Source of the DNA: GCA-2720975 sp964467985
Lineage (GTDB): Bacteria; Planctomycetota; UBA1135; GCA-002686595
Length of the DNA: 64,000 bases
Direction of reading: 5' to 3'
NCBI GenBank assembly: GCA_964467985.1
Contig: CAYXTP010000005.1
Location: 62,001-126,000 of the forward strand
Shown here: positions 16,881-26,369 of the stretch, piece by piece
How positions within the stretch are numbered: the stretch's first letter is position 1
Layout of the letters: the number at the start of each line of letters is the position of its first letter
Position numbers and translations under genes: made by a program
The notes under the pieces: generated by a model
Told to the model about the DNA's origin: nothing
Databases searched by the model: none
The model's input: only the letters and a program-made list of their open reading frames with translations

Positions 16881-18601
16881 GCCTGCTCCAGGAGTGCTTG
16901 CACGTGGGCGCAGGCCTCTGCGATAGGGAGATCAACCCGCTCCCCGCTTGCGCGCCAGGTCACTTCGACCAGACCATCGCCCACGCCTCGGCCCGCGGTC
17001 ACCTGCACGGGAAACCCCAGCAATTCGAGGTCCTTGAACTTGGCTCCGGCACGCAGGCGGCGGTCGTCAAGGCAGGCATCCACGCCAGCGGCAAGCAGGT
17101 CTGCGTGGATGCGTTCGCCAGCCTCCACTTGATCCTCCTTGCGCACGTCGACGATGGCTACAGCCACCTCGAACGGTGCGATTGCGGCGGGCCAGACGAT
17201 TCCCTTCTCGTCGTGGCTCTGTTCGACAGCGGACTGCGCTGTGCGGGAGACTCCGATGCCGTAGCAACCCATGACGAAGGGTGCGGGCTTGCCGTTTTCG
17301 CCGATGAACGTGGCCTTCATGGCGGCCGAATACTTGTCCCCGAGCTTGAAGATATGGCCCACTTCAATACCGCGCGCTTCTTGAAGCAGTCCCTTGCCGT
17401 CAGGGGACTGTTCTCCAGCCTGGGCCGAGCGCAGGTCGTGATAGGAGGGGTCAGGGAAATCTCGCCCAGCGTTGACGTTTGTGCAGTGGAAGCCGGTTTC
17501 GTTGCAGCCCGTCAACAGATTGGTGCGGCCCTCGAGGGTCTTGTCGGCCAGTACGCGCACATTTCCGTCCAATCCCAGAGGACCCGCGAACCCGACCTCG
17601 GCGCCCGTGAGCTTCACAATCGCCTCGTCGTCAGCGAGTTCGAGCGCCAAGCAATCTAGAGCATTGGTGAGCTTGACCTCGTTGATGGTCAAGTCGCCGC
17701 GCATCATGACGGCCACCAAGGCCTCTTCCTCGGCCCAAGTGGCCTTGTACAGAACGGTCTTGGCCATCGCGGCCGCGGGTAGATCAAAGAAGGCCTGCAA
17801 CTGCTCTACGGTGCGGACGTCCGGGGTGGAGTGTTTCTCCAAGGGTGCGGCCGGTTCGGTGGGTGGGGCTTCAGCAGGGATGGAGTCGGCCTTTTCTACG
17901 TTGGCGGCGTAGCCGGATTCCTCGCAGTACAGAACCGCATCCTCGCCGGCATCGGCGATGACCATGAACTCCTCGCTGCCACTTCCCCCGATGGCGCCGG
18001 CGTCGGCTTGCACGGAACGGAAAGTCAGACCGCAACGCGTGAAGATGCGCCGGTAGGCGCGATCCATCGCGGCGTACGATTCGTCGAGTCCGGCCTGGTC
18101 GGCGTCGAAGGAGTAGGCGTCCATCATGATGAACTCGCGCCCGCGCATGAGCCCATAGCGCGGCCGGATCTCGTCGCGGAACTTGTCCTGAATCTGGTAC
18201 AGGTTGACCGGCAGTTGCTTGTAGCTCGTGATCGTCTGATCGGCGTAGGCCGTGATCACCTCTTCGTGGGTCGGGCCGAGACAGAAGTCCGCCCCCTTGC
18301 TGTCTTGCAACGTGAAGAGGATGCCGTCGGCCACATAGCGATCCCAGCGCCCTGAACTCTCCCACAAGTCCCGGGGATGCATGATCGGCATCATGACTTC
18401 GATGCCCCCCTCGGCAGAGATTTCTTCATTCACGATGGCCGTGATCTTCTTCATCGTGCGCCACATGAGCGGACCGTAGGTGTACAGCCCCGAAGCCGCT
18501 TTCACGATATAGCCCCCCCTGGCGAGCAGGCGGTGAGAGGGAATTTCGGCGTCGGCGGGATCGTCCCGCAGGGTGACAATGTGAAGTTTGGAAAGGCGCA
18601 T
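16877..18601 (-). CDS. proS: Prolyl-tRNA synthetase, bacterial type with editing domain
   Basis: A class II aminoacyl-tRNA synthetase charging tRNA-Pro. The 574 residues match the bacterial (prokaryote-like) ProS length. Motif 2 lies around FRDEIRPRYGLMRGREFIMMDAY. The insertion (INS) editing domain lies about residues 235-390 (KTVLYKATWAEEEALVAVMMRGD and the later GFAGP segment). Motif 3 is GCYGIGVSRT. The anticodon-binding domain ends the protein. The start ATG is 3 bp after the stop of the SCO gene, so the two are very likely co-transcribed. Confidence 0.96.
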   Translation of the reverse strand: MRLSKLHIVTLRDDPADAEIPSHRLLARGGYIVKAASGLYTYGPLMWRTMKKITAIVNEEISAEGGIEVMMPIMHPRDLWESSGRWDRYVADGILFTLQDSKGADFCLGPTHEEVITAYADQTITSYKQLPVNLYQIQDKFRDEIRPRYGLMRGREFIMMDAYSFDADQAGLDESYAAMDRAYRRIFTRCGLTFRSVQADAGAIGGSGSEEFMVIADAGEDAVLYCEESGYAANVEKADSIPAEAPPTEPAAPLEKHSTPDVRTVEQLQAFFDLPAAAMAKTVLYKATWAEEEALVAVMMRGDLTINEVKLTNALDCLALELADDEAIVKLTGAEVGFAGPLGLDGNVRVLADKTLEGRTNLLTGCNETGFHCTNVNAGRDFPDPSYHDLRSAQAGEQSPDGKGLLQEARGIEVGHIFKLGDKYSAAMKATFIGENGKPAPFVMGCYGIGVSRTAQSAVEQSHDEKGIVWPAAIAPFEVAVAIVDVRKEDQVEAGERIHADLLAAGVDACLDDRRLRAGAKFKDLELLGFPVQVTAGRGVGDGLVEVTWRASGERVDLPIAEACAHVQALLEQA

Positions 18602-18604
18602 AGA

Positions 18605-19228
18605 TCAGGGGTGGCGCGGGCTGGCTGCGAGCATCTCGCGCAGAGTGGCAATGACGGCGGGCACCTTCCAATCGATGCCGGGGTATTGGTTAGCGATTTG
18701 ACCGGCGGGCGATAGCAAGACCAAGTTCATGTTGTGGCCGATCATGCCGTTGTCTTCGAGCGAGAACGTCACATTGCAGCAGCTGGCGGATTCGCGGATC
18801 GCATCCTCGTCAGACGTCAGGAAACTCCAGGTGTCAAAGTCGGCACCGTAGAACTCGCCATAGCCCTTGAGTGCCTCGGGCGGATCGCGCTGCGGGTCGA
18901 GAGTGATGCTGACGAAGTGCACTCGCCCTTTGATTTCTTCCGGCAGGGCGCCCTGCATCTCAGCCATTTTCTTGGTGGTGAGCGGGCACATGGTCTGGAT
19001 CGGGCAGCTCGTATAGACGTAGGAGAGTAGCACCGCTTTTCCGGAGAGGTCGGCAAGGCGCATGGCCCGCCCGTCTTGGTCGATGAACGAACGCTGCAGA
19101 AATTCGGCGACTTCTTCAGGACTAGGTTCGCGCGCTGCATCCGCACTCCCACCCTCCGCGACCAAGGGGGTGGAGTCCGTGCAACCGGCAAGGGACAGCA
19201 GGCAGAGGATCAGGGGCAGGTGATGCAC
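18605..19228 (-). CDS. SCO1/SenC-family lipoprotein with CX5C copper-site variant
   Basis: A 207-residue thioredoxin-fold protein of the SCO family, which delivers copper to cytochrome oxidase or acts as an envelope thiol reductase. A lipoprotein signal ends in LAGC (Cys16). The metal/redox motif is SCPIQTMCP, with Cys75 and Cys81 separated by five residues instead of the usual three, in the context YVYTSCP...CPLTTKKM. The expected Asp-Pro (ITLDPQRD) and a later His (MIGHNMN) are present. It is encoded directly upstream of proS and downstream of a small membrane protein. No oxidase subunit gene is in the window. Confidence 0.88.
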   Translation of the reverse strand: MHHLPLILCLLSLAGCTDSTPLVAEGGSADAAREPSPEEVAEFLQRSFIDQDGRAMRLADLSGKAVLLSYVYTSCPIQTMCPLTTKKMAEMQGALPEEIKGRVHFVSITLDPQRDPPEALKGYGEFYGADFDTWSFLTSDEDAIRESASCCNVTFSLEDNGMIGHNMNLVLLSPAGQIANQYPGIDWKVPAVIATLREMLAASPRHP

Positions 19229-19294
19229 GACATGAGTATGGGCCGCTCTCCGCCGCGCGCTACCGCAGGGACCAGATACGGAGCCCTCCCAGTA

Positions 19295-19480
19295 TCAAAG
19301 CCCCTTCATGCGCTGCCGGCGGGCGACCTCAGGCAGGCGCTCGTACGGCAGAGGGCGCTTTCGCCAACGAATGAAGACGAGGATCACGAGTAGGCCCAAT
19401 CCGAGCCCAAGCCCGATCACTAGGGGGCTCGGAGAGTCGTCATGGGCGACGCTGGGCTCTTCTTGAAGGGATGCGTACAC
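19295..19480 (-). CDS. Small single-span membrane protein
   Basis: A 61-residue frame starting with GTG, 66 bp upstream of the SCO gene on the same strand. It has an acidic N-terminus, one strong membrane span (LVIGLGLGLGLLVILVFI) and a positively charged tail (RWRKRP...RRQRMKGL), which suggests an N-out/C-in topology. It resembles in form the small subunits or assembly peptides found next to oxidase-related genes, but no family match can be made. The coding call rests on the span-plus-basic-tail pattern and the operon position. Confidence 0.45.
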   Translation of the reverse strand: MYASLQEEPSVAHDDSPSPLVIGLGLGLGLLVILVFIRWRKRPLPYERLPEVARRQRMKGL

Positions 19481-19577
19481 GGCGGGGGCTGCGCCCGATT
19501 CTCGCTGCTGATCCCGGGCCAGGCAACGATGTGTCCGTTGACTCTGGCCAGGTACGGGCTGCTAGGATCTAGAATCC

Positions 19578-20636
19578 ATGCCCGCCCTCCGCACTGTGCT
19601 CCGCAAGGCCTCCATTTCGGCCGCCGCTCTGCTGGGGATGTTCGTCATCGTCGAAACCGTGACTCGCACCTTGGAGCCGGGCCCCTTCTCCTTCGTCGAT
19701 CACAACCCCTACATCGAACACCCGAGCTACCCCGGGATCGTGCGCCATCGTCCAGGGTTTGAGGGCCGCTGGGATGGAACCTGGTACCAAATCAATGAGC
19801 TTGGATTGCGCGGGCCTGCTATCCCAGCGTCCCCGCTGCCGGGGGAATTCCGCGTCGTCGCGCTGGGCGACTCGTGCACCTTCGGCAAGGGCGTGGCCGA
19901 GCAAGACACCTGGCCGCGGCAGCTCGAGGGCCTGCTGGCTGCCGCCCTGCCAGAAGGGACGCCTGTGGTCGTGGCCAACCTGGGAGTCAACGGCTATTCG
20001 GGGCGTACCTACGAGCAGATGTTCGAGGACGTGGGGGCAGGGCTCAACCCGGACCTCGTGGTCGTGGGCTACAACCTGAACGACTTCCCCAACGCGATCC
20101 GCGCCGTGGACGAATTCGTTTTCCGCAATCGCAAGGCGCGCCGAATGCTGTCTCAGGATCTGCGTGATGCCTTGGGACGTACGGCGACCTACCGCTGGAT
20201 GCGACAGACCTACTACCACTCGCGCCGGGAAGCCGACTGGAAGAACGCGGAGGCCTTCGCGGGTGGTGTGGCCGATTCGGCGCCCGACGACGAGGCGTGG
20301 TTGGAACAGGCGGCGTTCCTGGAGAGCATTCGCGATCAGGCGCACGCGGTCGGCGCTCAAATGGCGGTTTTCTTATTCCCCTACGAGAGCCAGGTGTATC
20401 TGGACTCCTTTGACTCGGCACCCATTGACCGCTTGCGCGAAAGCTGCGCAACATTGGACTTGCCATTCGTTGACCTAGCCGAGGAGTTCCGACGCGCCGC
20501 GCGCCAATCGGATCCACCGCGCGAGCTGTTCTTGAAAGGTGATCGCTATCACCCCAATCGCGAGGGTTATCGGATCGTTGCCGAGGGGGTTGTTGATCTG
20601 ATTGTCGAGCGGCAATGGGCTCGAACGGCCGACTAG
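19578..20636 (+). CDS. SGNH/GDSL-type hydrolase, membrane-anchored or secreted
   Basis: A 352-residue protein with an N-terminal hydrophobic signal or anchor (about residues 12-30). SGNH block I is VVALGDSCTFGKG (catalytic Ser), block II has the Gly in NLGVNGYSG, block III has the Asn in YNLNDFPN, and block V is DRYHPNREGY (catalytic Asp and His). These enzymes are esterases or acyl-group hydrolases and are often involved in polysaccharide or envelope O-acyl metabolism. No substrate can be inferred from the neighbours. Confidence 0.86.
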   Translation: MPALRTVLRKASISAAALLGMFVIVETVTRTLEPGPFSFVDHNPYIEHPSYPGIVRHRPGFEGRWDGTWYQINELGLRGPAIPASPLPGEFRVVALGDSCTFGKGVAEQDTWPRQLEGLLAAALPEGTPVVVANLGVNGYSGRTYEQMFEDVGAGLNPDLVVVGYNLNDFPNAIRAVDEFVFRNRKARRMLSQDLRDALGRTATYRWMRQTYYHSRREADWKNAEAFAGGVADSAPDDEAWLEQAAFLESIRDQAHAVGAQMAVFLFPYESQVYLDSFDSAPIDRLRESCATLDLPFVDLAEEFRRAARQSDPPRELFLKGDRYHPNREGYRIVAEGVVDLIVERQWARTAD

Positions 20637-20744
20637 AGGGGCTAGGCGCCTTGTTCCTGGCCCAGGAGACCCACAAGTGAATCATCGAGCAGCAGCTGCG
20701 TAGTACTCCCCTCGCCTCCCATCCCCACCCTGCCAAGAAAGCCC

Positions 20745-21140
20745 ATGCAACGACCGACCCTGCTCACGATAGGCATCATTCTCAACGCGATTGAAGTTCT
20801 CTTCGGCCTGTTAGCCGTCGGGCTTCTGGCTTTGGCAACCGTGGGAGTCTCCGCCTTTGCAGGCGTCGCCGGGGCGATGCAGGGTCTTCCGTTTGCGGGC
20901 CTGATCGGTGGTCTGGGTCTGCTCCTGATGGTTCCCGTATTCGCCTACCTCGTGCTCTGGCTGGCGGCGTGCTGGGGCAGCTGGAACGGGGAGCGCTGCT
21001 GGATCTGGACGCTGATCATCCTCTCGGGGATAGGAATGCTGTCCTTCAACCCCATCACTATCGTCATTGGAGTCTGCACCATCATGGGCGGCCTGCAGGC
21101 GCTCGGCATGATTGACGGGCAGGGGGCTAACGCCGGCTAG
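20745..21140 (+). CDS. Small polytopic membrane protein of unknown function
   Basis: A 131-residue protein with three to four membrane spans: about residues 6-30, 32-45, 50-78 and 88-115. The loop SWNGERCW connects the last two. It has no recognised domain. The next gene is convergent and starts 25 bp downstream of its stop. Confidence 0.6.
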   Translation: MQRPTLLTIGIILNAIEVLFGLLAVGLLALATVGVSAFAGVAGAMQGLPFAGLIGGLGLLLMVPVFAYLVLWLAACWGSWNGERCWIWTLIILSGIGMLSFNPITIVIGVCTIMGGLQALGMIDGQGANAG

Positions 21141-21164
21141 GGCTTCCGAATTGCGTCGACCCCC

Positions 21165-22523
21165 CTACTGGATCGGGGCGGCCAGATGGTCCACGAGGTC
21201 CATCTTGGTCAGGATCCCCACCAGGCGTCGATCGTTGTCTACCACTAGGCCGACGCAGCCACGCGAGAAGCCATCCAACAGAACGCTGGCGTCGTCCTCT
21301 TGATGCACGGTCTCCACGTTGCGGAACATGACTTCAGCGATGCTGCTGGAGAGGTTCGTACGTCCTTCGACAAGGCCGGCGAGCAGGTCGGACTCGGTCA
21401 CGATGCCCACAATTCGGCCCTCGTCTAGAATGGGCAACTGACTGATGCCACGTTCCTTCATGCGCATCACCCCGTCGGCAACGGACTCGTTGCCTGCAGC
21501 CGTGTGCAACTCGCGCGGGGGCATGCGGCGCAGGATCTCGCCCAGCGACTGGCTACCCCAACTGGGTTCGGTGAAGCCGTTCTCTTTCATCCAGCGGTCG
21601 TCCACGAACTTGGTCATGTAGTTGCGCACCGAATCGGGGAGGATGACGACGAATTTCTTGCCGGGGCCCTCACGCTTGGCAATCTCGATTGCGGCCCACA
21701 TGGCCGTGCCTGACGATCCCCCGCAAAGCAGGCCTTCGCGCCGGATCAGGCGGCGCGCCATGAGGAACGACTCCCGGTCCTCTGTCTTGACCCATTCGTC
21801 GATCAGATCTCGATCGAGCACGTCGGGTATGAAGTCGTAGCCGATGCCCTCCACCTTGTAGGAGCCCACCTCGGCAGGGCCGGCGAGAATCGAGCCCACG
21901 GGGTCCGCACCAACGATCTTGACGTGCGGCGCCTTCTCCTTCAGCAGGCGAGCCACACCACTGATCGTGCCGCCCGTCCCGGCCCCGGCGACGAGGAAAT
22001 CGAATTCCCCGCCTGTGGCCTCAAGAATCTCTCGGCCCGTTCCGTGGTAGTGGGCATCGGGGTTGTCCACGTTGGAATACTGGTCGAGGATGTGAGCGCG
22101 CGGGAGGATCTGTTGTAGTTGCTGGGCAACGCCGATGTGACTCTCGGGCGAGTCCCAGGCAGCTTCTGTGGGAGTGCGAATGATTTCGGCACCCAGGGCT
22201 TCGAGAGCGACCTGCTTCTCGCGACTCATCTTCTCAGGCATGGTGATCACCATGCGGTAGCCCTTGGTGGCGGCAGCCAGAGCCATGCCGATGCCCGTGT
22301 TGCCACTTGTAGGTTCAATCAGCGTGTCCCCGGGGCGAATGCGGCCGCTCTTCTCGGCCTCTTCCACCATGCGCAGACCGATGCGGTCCTTGACGGACCC
22401 TCCCGCGTTCATGAACTCGCACTTGACGAGAAATTCACAGCCGGTCTCCTTGCCCACTTGCTGCAGACGAACGAGCGGGGTGTTGCCGATGGAGGCCAGA
22501 ATGCTGTCTTGGATCGGAGCCAT
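21165..22523 (-). CDS. PLP-dependent cystathionine beta-synthase/cysteine synthase-like enzyme with CBS-domain pair
   Basis: A 452-residue fold-type II PLP enzyme. The catalytic Lys is in GGSVKDRIG (K45). The Asn of EPTSGNTGIGMA and the phosphate loop GTGGTISG are present, as is LCGGSSGTAMW for cofactor binding. From about residue 330 there are two CBS domains (GVMRMKERGISQLPILDEGRIVGIVTESDLL and the following EVMFRNVETVHQED). This is the architecture of bacterial cystathionine beta-synthase, which condenses serine or O-acetylserine with homocysteine; O-acetylserine sulfhydrylase activity cannot be excluded. CBS pairs in such enzymes may bind adenosyl ligands for regulation. Confidence 0.9.
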   Translation of the reverse strand: MAPIQDSILASIGNTPLVRLQQVGKETGCEFLVKCEFMNAGGSVKDRIGLRMVEEAEKSGRIRPGDTLIEPTSGNTGIGMALAAATKGYRMVITMPEKMSREKQVALEALGAEIIRTPTEAAWDSPESHIGVAQQLQQILPRAHILDQYSNVDNPDAHYHGTGREILEATGGEFDFLVAGAGTGGTISGVARLLKEKAPHVKIVGADPVGSILAGPAEVGSYKVEGIGYDFIPDVLDRDLIDEWVKTEDRESFLMARRLIRREGLLCGGSSGTAMWAAIEIAKREGPGKKFVVILPDSVRNYMTKFVDDRWMKENGFTEPSWGSQSLGEILRRMPPRELHTAAGNESVADGVMRMKERGISQLPILDEGRIVGIVTESDLLAGLVEGRTNLSSSIAEVMFRNVETVHQEDDASVLLDGFSRGCVGLVVDNDRRLVGILTKMDLVDHLAAPIQ

Positions 22524-22564
22524 TTTGGAGAAGCAGGGGAAGGGGTCTGATTGAGGCGGACAGT

Positions 22565-22939
22565 CTAGCCCGGCAGGCCCGCTGGCGGCGGGGGCAGGAC
22601 GCGCAGAGTTCCCTGCGGGCTCTGATCCACCTGCAGCAGGGTCAGTGCACTTTCCTCACAGCGCGCTTGATCGCCTGCGGGAACCCAGGTGCAGCGTCCA
22701 TCCTCCAGCGAGTAGGTCCAGGCATGCCAGGGACAGACGAGTTGAGTGCCGTCGCGGGTGCCCTCCCAGAGAGGTCCGCGCATGTGCGGACACCAGGCGG
22801 GCGCGGCCACAAAGCGACCATCGGTGCGGTGCAAGGCGTATTCTCCCCAGGGCGTTCGAACTGGCTGCGAGGGCCGGTCGACGCAATCTTCGGGCCGGAT
22901 TCCGGTCTCGAAAGGTAACCCTGCGGCGGCGGCGTCCAT
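22565..22939 (-). CDS. Stand-alone Rieske [2Fe-2S] ferredoxin-like protein
   Basis: A 124-residue soluble protein. The Rieske cluster ligands are in WCPHMRG (C50, H52) and LVCPWHAW (C69, H72), 16 residues apart, as in Rieske-type ferredoxins and dioxygenase small domains. There is no signal peptide or membrane anchor, so it is not a bc1-type Rieske subunit. It likely transfers electrons to an unidentified oxygenase or reductase. It lies 42 bp downstream of the CBS-type enzyme on the same strand. Confidence 0.88.
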   Translation of the reverse strand: MDAAAAGLPFETGIRPEDCVDRPSQPVRTPWGEYALHRTDGRFVAAPAWCPHMRGPLWEGTRDGTQLVCPWHAWTYSLEDGRCTWVPAGDQARCEESALTLLQVDQSPQGTLRVLPPPPAGLPG

Positions 22940-23000
22940 CTTGGGTGTAGGCTACCAGTCCCCTTCTCGTCCGCCCCACCCACCGCCCCTGTTTCTATCC

Positions 23001-23921
23001 GTGAGTCAGCGCACCCTCGTCCTCAAGGTTCCCGTGGCAGACCAGCCGAGTCTGCGCGCACGCCTCGAGCCCCTCGATCTGGAGTGGCGAACGGTGCCCC
23101 ATGCGAGCTTCAGCGCACGTGGGCAGGGAGCAGTGATCACGCTCTACACCTCGGGGAAACTCGTGGTCCAAGCTGCCGACCCCGAGGCCTTCGTCCTGCA
23201 GCACACGGGGCTGGACCTGCCGCCGGACGCGCGCGACAAAATGGGGTCCGGAGCTGCTGGAGAGGATCCCGGCGCCGACCCCTTTGCGCACATCACCGGC
23301 CCGACCGTGGGCTCGGACGAGACCGGCAAGGGCGACTACTTCGGACCCTTGGTCGTAGCGGCTGTCCGCTTGGAGCCGGACCAGGCCAAGAAGTTGGAGG
23401 AGTGGGGGGTCGCGGACAGCAAGAAACTGACGGACAAACGTGCCCTCAAATTGGCGGCCCTACTACGTGACGAGGTCGAGTACTCAATCGAGCGGCTGGA
23501 CCCTCCGGCATACAACACCGAGTACGCGCGGTTTCGGACCCTGAATCCCCTCTTGGCCAGCCTGCACGCCAAGGCCATCGGCGTCGTGGCGCTTCCAGGG
23601 GACGCCGTCTTGGTCGATCAGTTTGCGGACGAAACGCTGATGAAGCAGGCTTTGCAGGGCGTGGACATCCAGCTATTCCAAGCACACCGGGCAGAGCGTC
23701 ACGTCGCCGTGGCTGCGGCCAGTGTTCTCGCGCGCGCCGAGTTCTTGCTGGGATTGGCGGAGCTCGAGGCTCAGGAGGGCGTCAGCTTGCACAAGGGCGC
23801 GGGGCAACCTACGGATGCCGCGGGCGTGGCCTTCGCTCAATCGAAGGGCATCGATGCCTTGGGGCGCGTGGCCAAGGTGCACTTCAAGAACACAGGCAAA
23901 ATCGCTCGACGCCTGGGCTAG
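23001..23921 (+). CDS. rnhC: Ribonuclease HIII
   Basis: Removes RNA from RNA/DNA hybrids, including primers and R-loops. The 306-residue product has the N-terminal TBP-like (DUF3378) domain (residues ~1-80), typical of RNase HIII and absent from RNase HII. It then has the catalytic block GSDETGKGDYFGP (D106, E107), a further Asp in VADSKKLTD, and LVDQFAD. It starts with GTG at 23001, where the protein begins MSQRTLVLKV; the upstream open frame overlaps the divergent Rieske gene and is not used. dapF follows with a 1-bp gap. Confidence 0.94.
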   Translation: MSQRTLVLKVPVADQPSLRARLEPLDLEWRTVPHASFSARGQGAVITLYTSGKLVVQAADPEAFVLQHTGLDLPPDARDKMGSGAAGEDPGADPFAHITGPTVGSDETGKGDYFGPLVVAAVRLEPDQAKKLEEWGVADSKKLTDKRALKLAALLRDEVEYSIERLDPPAYNTEYARFRTLNPLLASLHAKAIGVVALPGDAVLVDQFADETLMKQALQGVDIQLFQAHRAERHVAVAAASVLARAEFLLGLAELEAQEGVSLHKGAGQPTDAAGVAFAQSKGIDALGRVAKVHFKNTGKIARRLG

Positions 23922-23922
23922 G

Positions 23923-24738
23923 GTGAATCTCGTGCCGGACGCATCCCATTCCCTGCGCCGCCTGGAGGGCGACGGCAACCGATTCCTGCTCGTCGATCAC
24001 CTCGCGGGCCAGTCGGTTGAAGATCCCAGTGGCCACGCGCGCAGGGTTTGCGAAGACGATCCGTTCGAACCCGACGGTGTGCTGCATCTCGATCGAGATG
24101 CCGGGGGGCAGCTCCGCATGGTGTTGTTCAACCGCGATGGTTCGCGCCCGGAGACCTGCGGCAACGGGTTGCGCTGCCTGGCCTGGCACGCCGTGGTGGC
24201 GGGCTACGAGACCTGCGGAACCTTTGATCTCGTCACGGATGCCGGCCCTGCGCCGGCCCGGGTGACCAGGACCCGGCAGGGTGATCTGCAGGTTCAGGTG
24301 GCCTTGGGTCCCGTGCGCATTGTCGAGCACGTTGAGCTCGGCAGTTCACTGCCCGAAGCCGTTTGGGTGGATTGCGGCAATCCCCACCTGGTCGTGCCTG
24401 GAATGGCCCTCGACGAAGAGCGGGCGGGCATGAGCCTCGCCGAATGGGGGCCGAAGCTGAGCTGCGACCCGCGCTTTCCGGATGGCATCAACGTGGAGTT
24501 CGTCAGCCTGGGCCCTGAGGGCATTTCCGCCCGGGTTTGGGAGCGGGGCGTGGGAGAGACGGGCGCCTGCGGCAGCGGGGCCTGCGCGGTAGCGCGCGTG
24601 GCGGTGCATCGGGGAGATGCAAAATGGCCTGTCACGGTCCGCTTGCCCGGCGGAGTTCTCACCCTGAGCCCCTGCGATCCAGGAGATCTCATCTGGATGC
24701 AGGGCAGCGTGCGAGGCGAAGACAGGACCACGCCCTAG
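23923..24738 (+). CDS. dapF: Diaminopimelate epimerase
   Basis: Interconverts LL- and meso-diaminopimelate for peptidoglycan and lysine. The 271-residue protein has both catalytic cysteines in their usual motifs, ETCGNGLRC (C79) and GACGSGACA near residue 215. The Asp/Asn segments DGDGNRF-like (here EGDGNRFLLVD) and PDGINVEF are also present. The start is GTG at 23923; a second in-frame GTG at 23932 is equally possible. The tight spacing with rnhC implies one transcript. Confidence 0.93.
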   Translation: MNLVPDASHSLRRLEGDGNRFLLVDHLAGQSVEDPSGHARRVCEDDPFEPDGVLHLDRDAGGQLRMVLFNRDGSRPETCGNGLRCLAWHAVVAGYETCGTFDLVTDAGPAPARVTRTRQGDLQVQVALGPVRIVEHVELGSSLPEAVWVDCGNPHLVVPGMALDEERAGMSLAEWGPKLSCDPRFPDGINVEFVSLGPEGISARVWERGVGETGACGSGACAVARVAVHRGDAKWPVTVRLPGGVLTLSPCDPGDLIWMQGSVRGEDRTTP

Positions 24739-24755
24739 GGGCGGCCACTGAACCC

Positions 24756-26369
24756 ATGGGTTTCCTCCCGCAGATTCTGATCGCCGTGGCTTTGCAAACG
24801 GCAGCGCAGTTGGACCTAGCCCTAGGCCGGGCACCGGCGCTTTGGGGGTGCGCCGTATTGGGTGTCCCGCACCTACTCGTTGTTCTGAACCGGCGCCTCG
24901 TCTTGGCCGGCCGATTCAAACGGGCAGCGATGGCCGCTCACTTGCTGGGCCTCTGGAGCGTGCTGGGATTCGGCGCCCTGGTTCTCGCGACAGACTGGGT
25001 GCCCTGGCTGCGCAGCTTGACCGGGGCAACTCTCGGACCCGAATCTTGGCCAGAGGCGGCCCTGATTCTTGCCTTTGCACCTTTCGTGTTCCTGCAGGTG
25101 CTGTGCATCGACGCAGAGACACGCCTCAACACGCGGCCCGGTTCAGAGCGCGAGGCGGCGCGCGGCCTTGCCCTGCGAATGTTCTGGAGTGCATTGGCTC
25201 CCCTGGCGCTTTACTTGGTCGTGCTGACGGTGGTGGGTGCCGTGCCTACGTTGCGCGTGCTTGTGAGCGAGGTCGATCTCTACCACGCACTGTTTCTCGT
25301 CTTGATGTTGGGCTCCATGAGTCTTGCCCTCCCTAGGCTGATCGCCAACGCATGGCGCACGAGACCTTTGGAGCCGGGCCCGCGCCGTCAAGTTCTCGAA
25401 GCGGTGGCTGCGCGAGCCAATTTCACTTGCCGCGAGGTGCGCGTCTGGCAAACCGGGAACCTGGTGCCCAACGCGGCCATTGTGGGAGTGGGTCGCCGCC
25501 GGCTGGTCTTGATCACCGACGCCCTGCTGAACTCCCTGGGCCCGCGCGAACTGGCCTGCGTCTACGGCCATGAAATCGGGCACGCCAAGTGCCGTCACGC
25601 GGGGACCTTTCTGGCGTGGAGTCTGGGCTTCTTTTTGGCTGCCGATCTCCTGGCTCCAACGGATGAACTCTGGGGCAGTGTTTTTCTCATAGCCTCCCTG
25701 GGCCTGTGGGTCGTGGGTTTTGGTTGGCTGTCCCGCCGTTCTGAATTGGAGGCGGACCTGTTCAGCCTTGACCTGTTGGGGGATCCCGAGGCCTTGATCT
25801 CTGCCCTGGGCCGCGTCGGGGTACGTAGTCGTGATAGGGGAGGATGGCGGCACTTCTCTTCGTCGAGGCGTATGGCTTTTATCGGGCGCGTGGCCGCGGA
25901 CCCGGCACTTGGCGCGCGCTTCAAATCCAGATTGCGCAAGAGCGCGTTGGGCGGGGTTACCCTGTTGCTTGTGGCCGGAGCGCTGGAGCTGCGGGAAATG
26001 GCTTCAGTGTTCGCCCGTCAACGGACGCGAGCTGACCTGATACTCGGCCACTACCCGGATGCCATTCGACGCTCGGCCGGTCTGGACGACGATTCGCCCG
26101 ACCTCAAGGCGCTGGCCGCTCTGGTGTCGGAGTTGACCGAGCGGGGAGAGGTGCATGAGGACCAGCTTCGCAAGTCGCTCAAGCTCGATCTGGCCCGTGG
26201 CGAGGCGCAGCGCGCGGCCGGGTGGGCGACCCTCTTGGCCCTGCGCGGAGACGCTCCCGCGGCCGACTTCGTGCGCCTCATGGATCTGCTAAGTGAGGGC
26301 GCAGATGAGGGTGCCGAAGTGCAGCGCCTGAGAGAGCGCCTGCCCCCTTCCTGGGTGTCCCCGCACTAA
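24756..26369 (+). CDS. M48-type membrane metallopeptidase
   Basis: A 537-residue integral membrane zinc protease. Four or more membrane segments lie in the first 190 residues. The catalytic domain has the zinc motif HEIGH (H272, H276) followed by SRRSELEADLFSLDLL, which supplies the third ligand Glu, as in Ste24/HtpX enzymes. Two further hydrophobic segments flank the active site. The C-terminal ~130 residues are helical and acidic. A role in membrane-protein quality control is inferred from the family. It is downstream of dapF with a 17-bp gap. Confidence 0.88.
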   Translation: MGFLPQILIAVALQTAAQLDLALGRAPALWGCAVLGVPHLLVVLNRRLVLAGRFKRAAMAAHLLGLWSVLGFGALVLATDWVPWLRSLTGATLGPESWPEAALILAFAPFVFLQVLCIDAETRLNTRPGSEREAARGLALRMFWSALAPLALYLVVLTVVGAVPTLRVLVSEVDLYHALFLVLMLGSMSLALPRLIANAWRTRPLEPGPRRQVLEAVAARANFTCREVRVWQTGNLVPNAAIVGVGRRRLVLITDALLNSLGPRELACVYGHEIGHAKCRHAGTFLAWSLGFFLAADLLAPTDELWGSVFLIASLGLWVVGFGWLSRRSELEADLFSLDLLGDPEALISALGRVGVRSRDRGGWRHFSSSRRMAFIGRVAADPALGARFKSRLRKSALGGVTLLLVAGALELREMASVFARQRTRADLILGHYPDAIRRSAGLDDDSPDLKALAALVSELTERGEVHEDQLRKSLKLDLARGEAQRAAGWATLLALRGDAPAADFVRLMDLLSEGADEGAEVQRLRERLPPSWVSPH

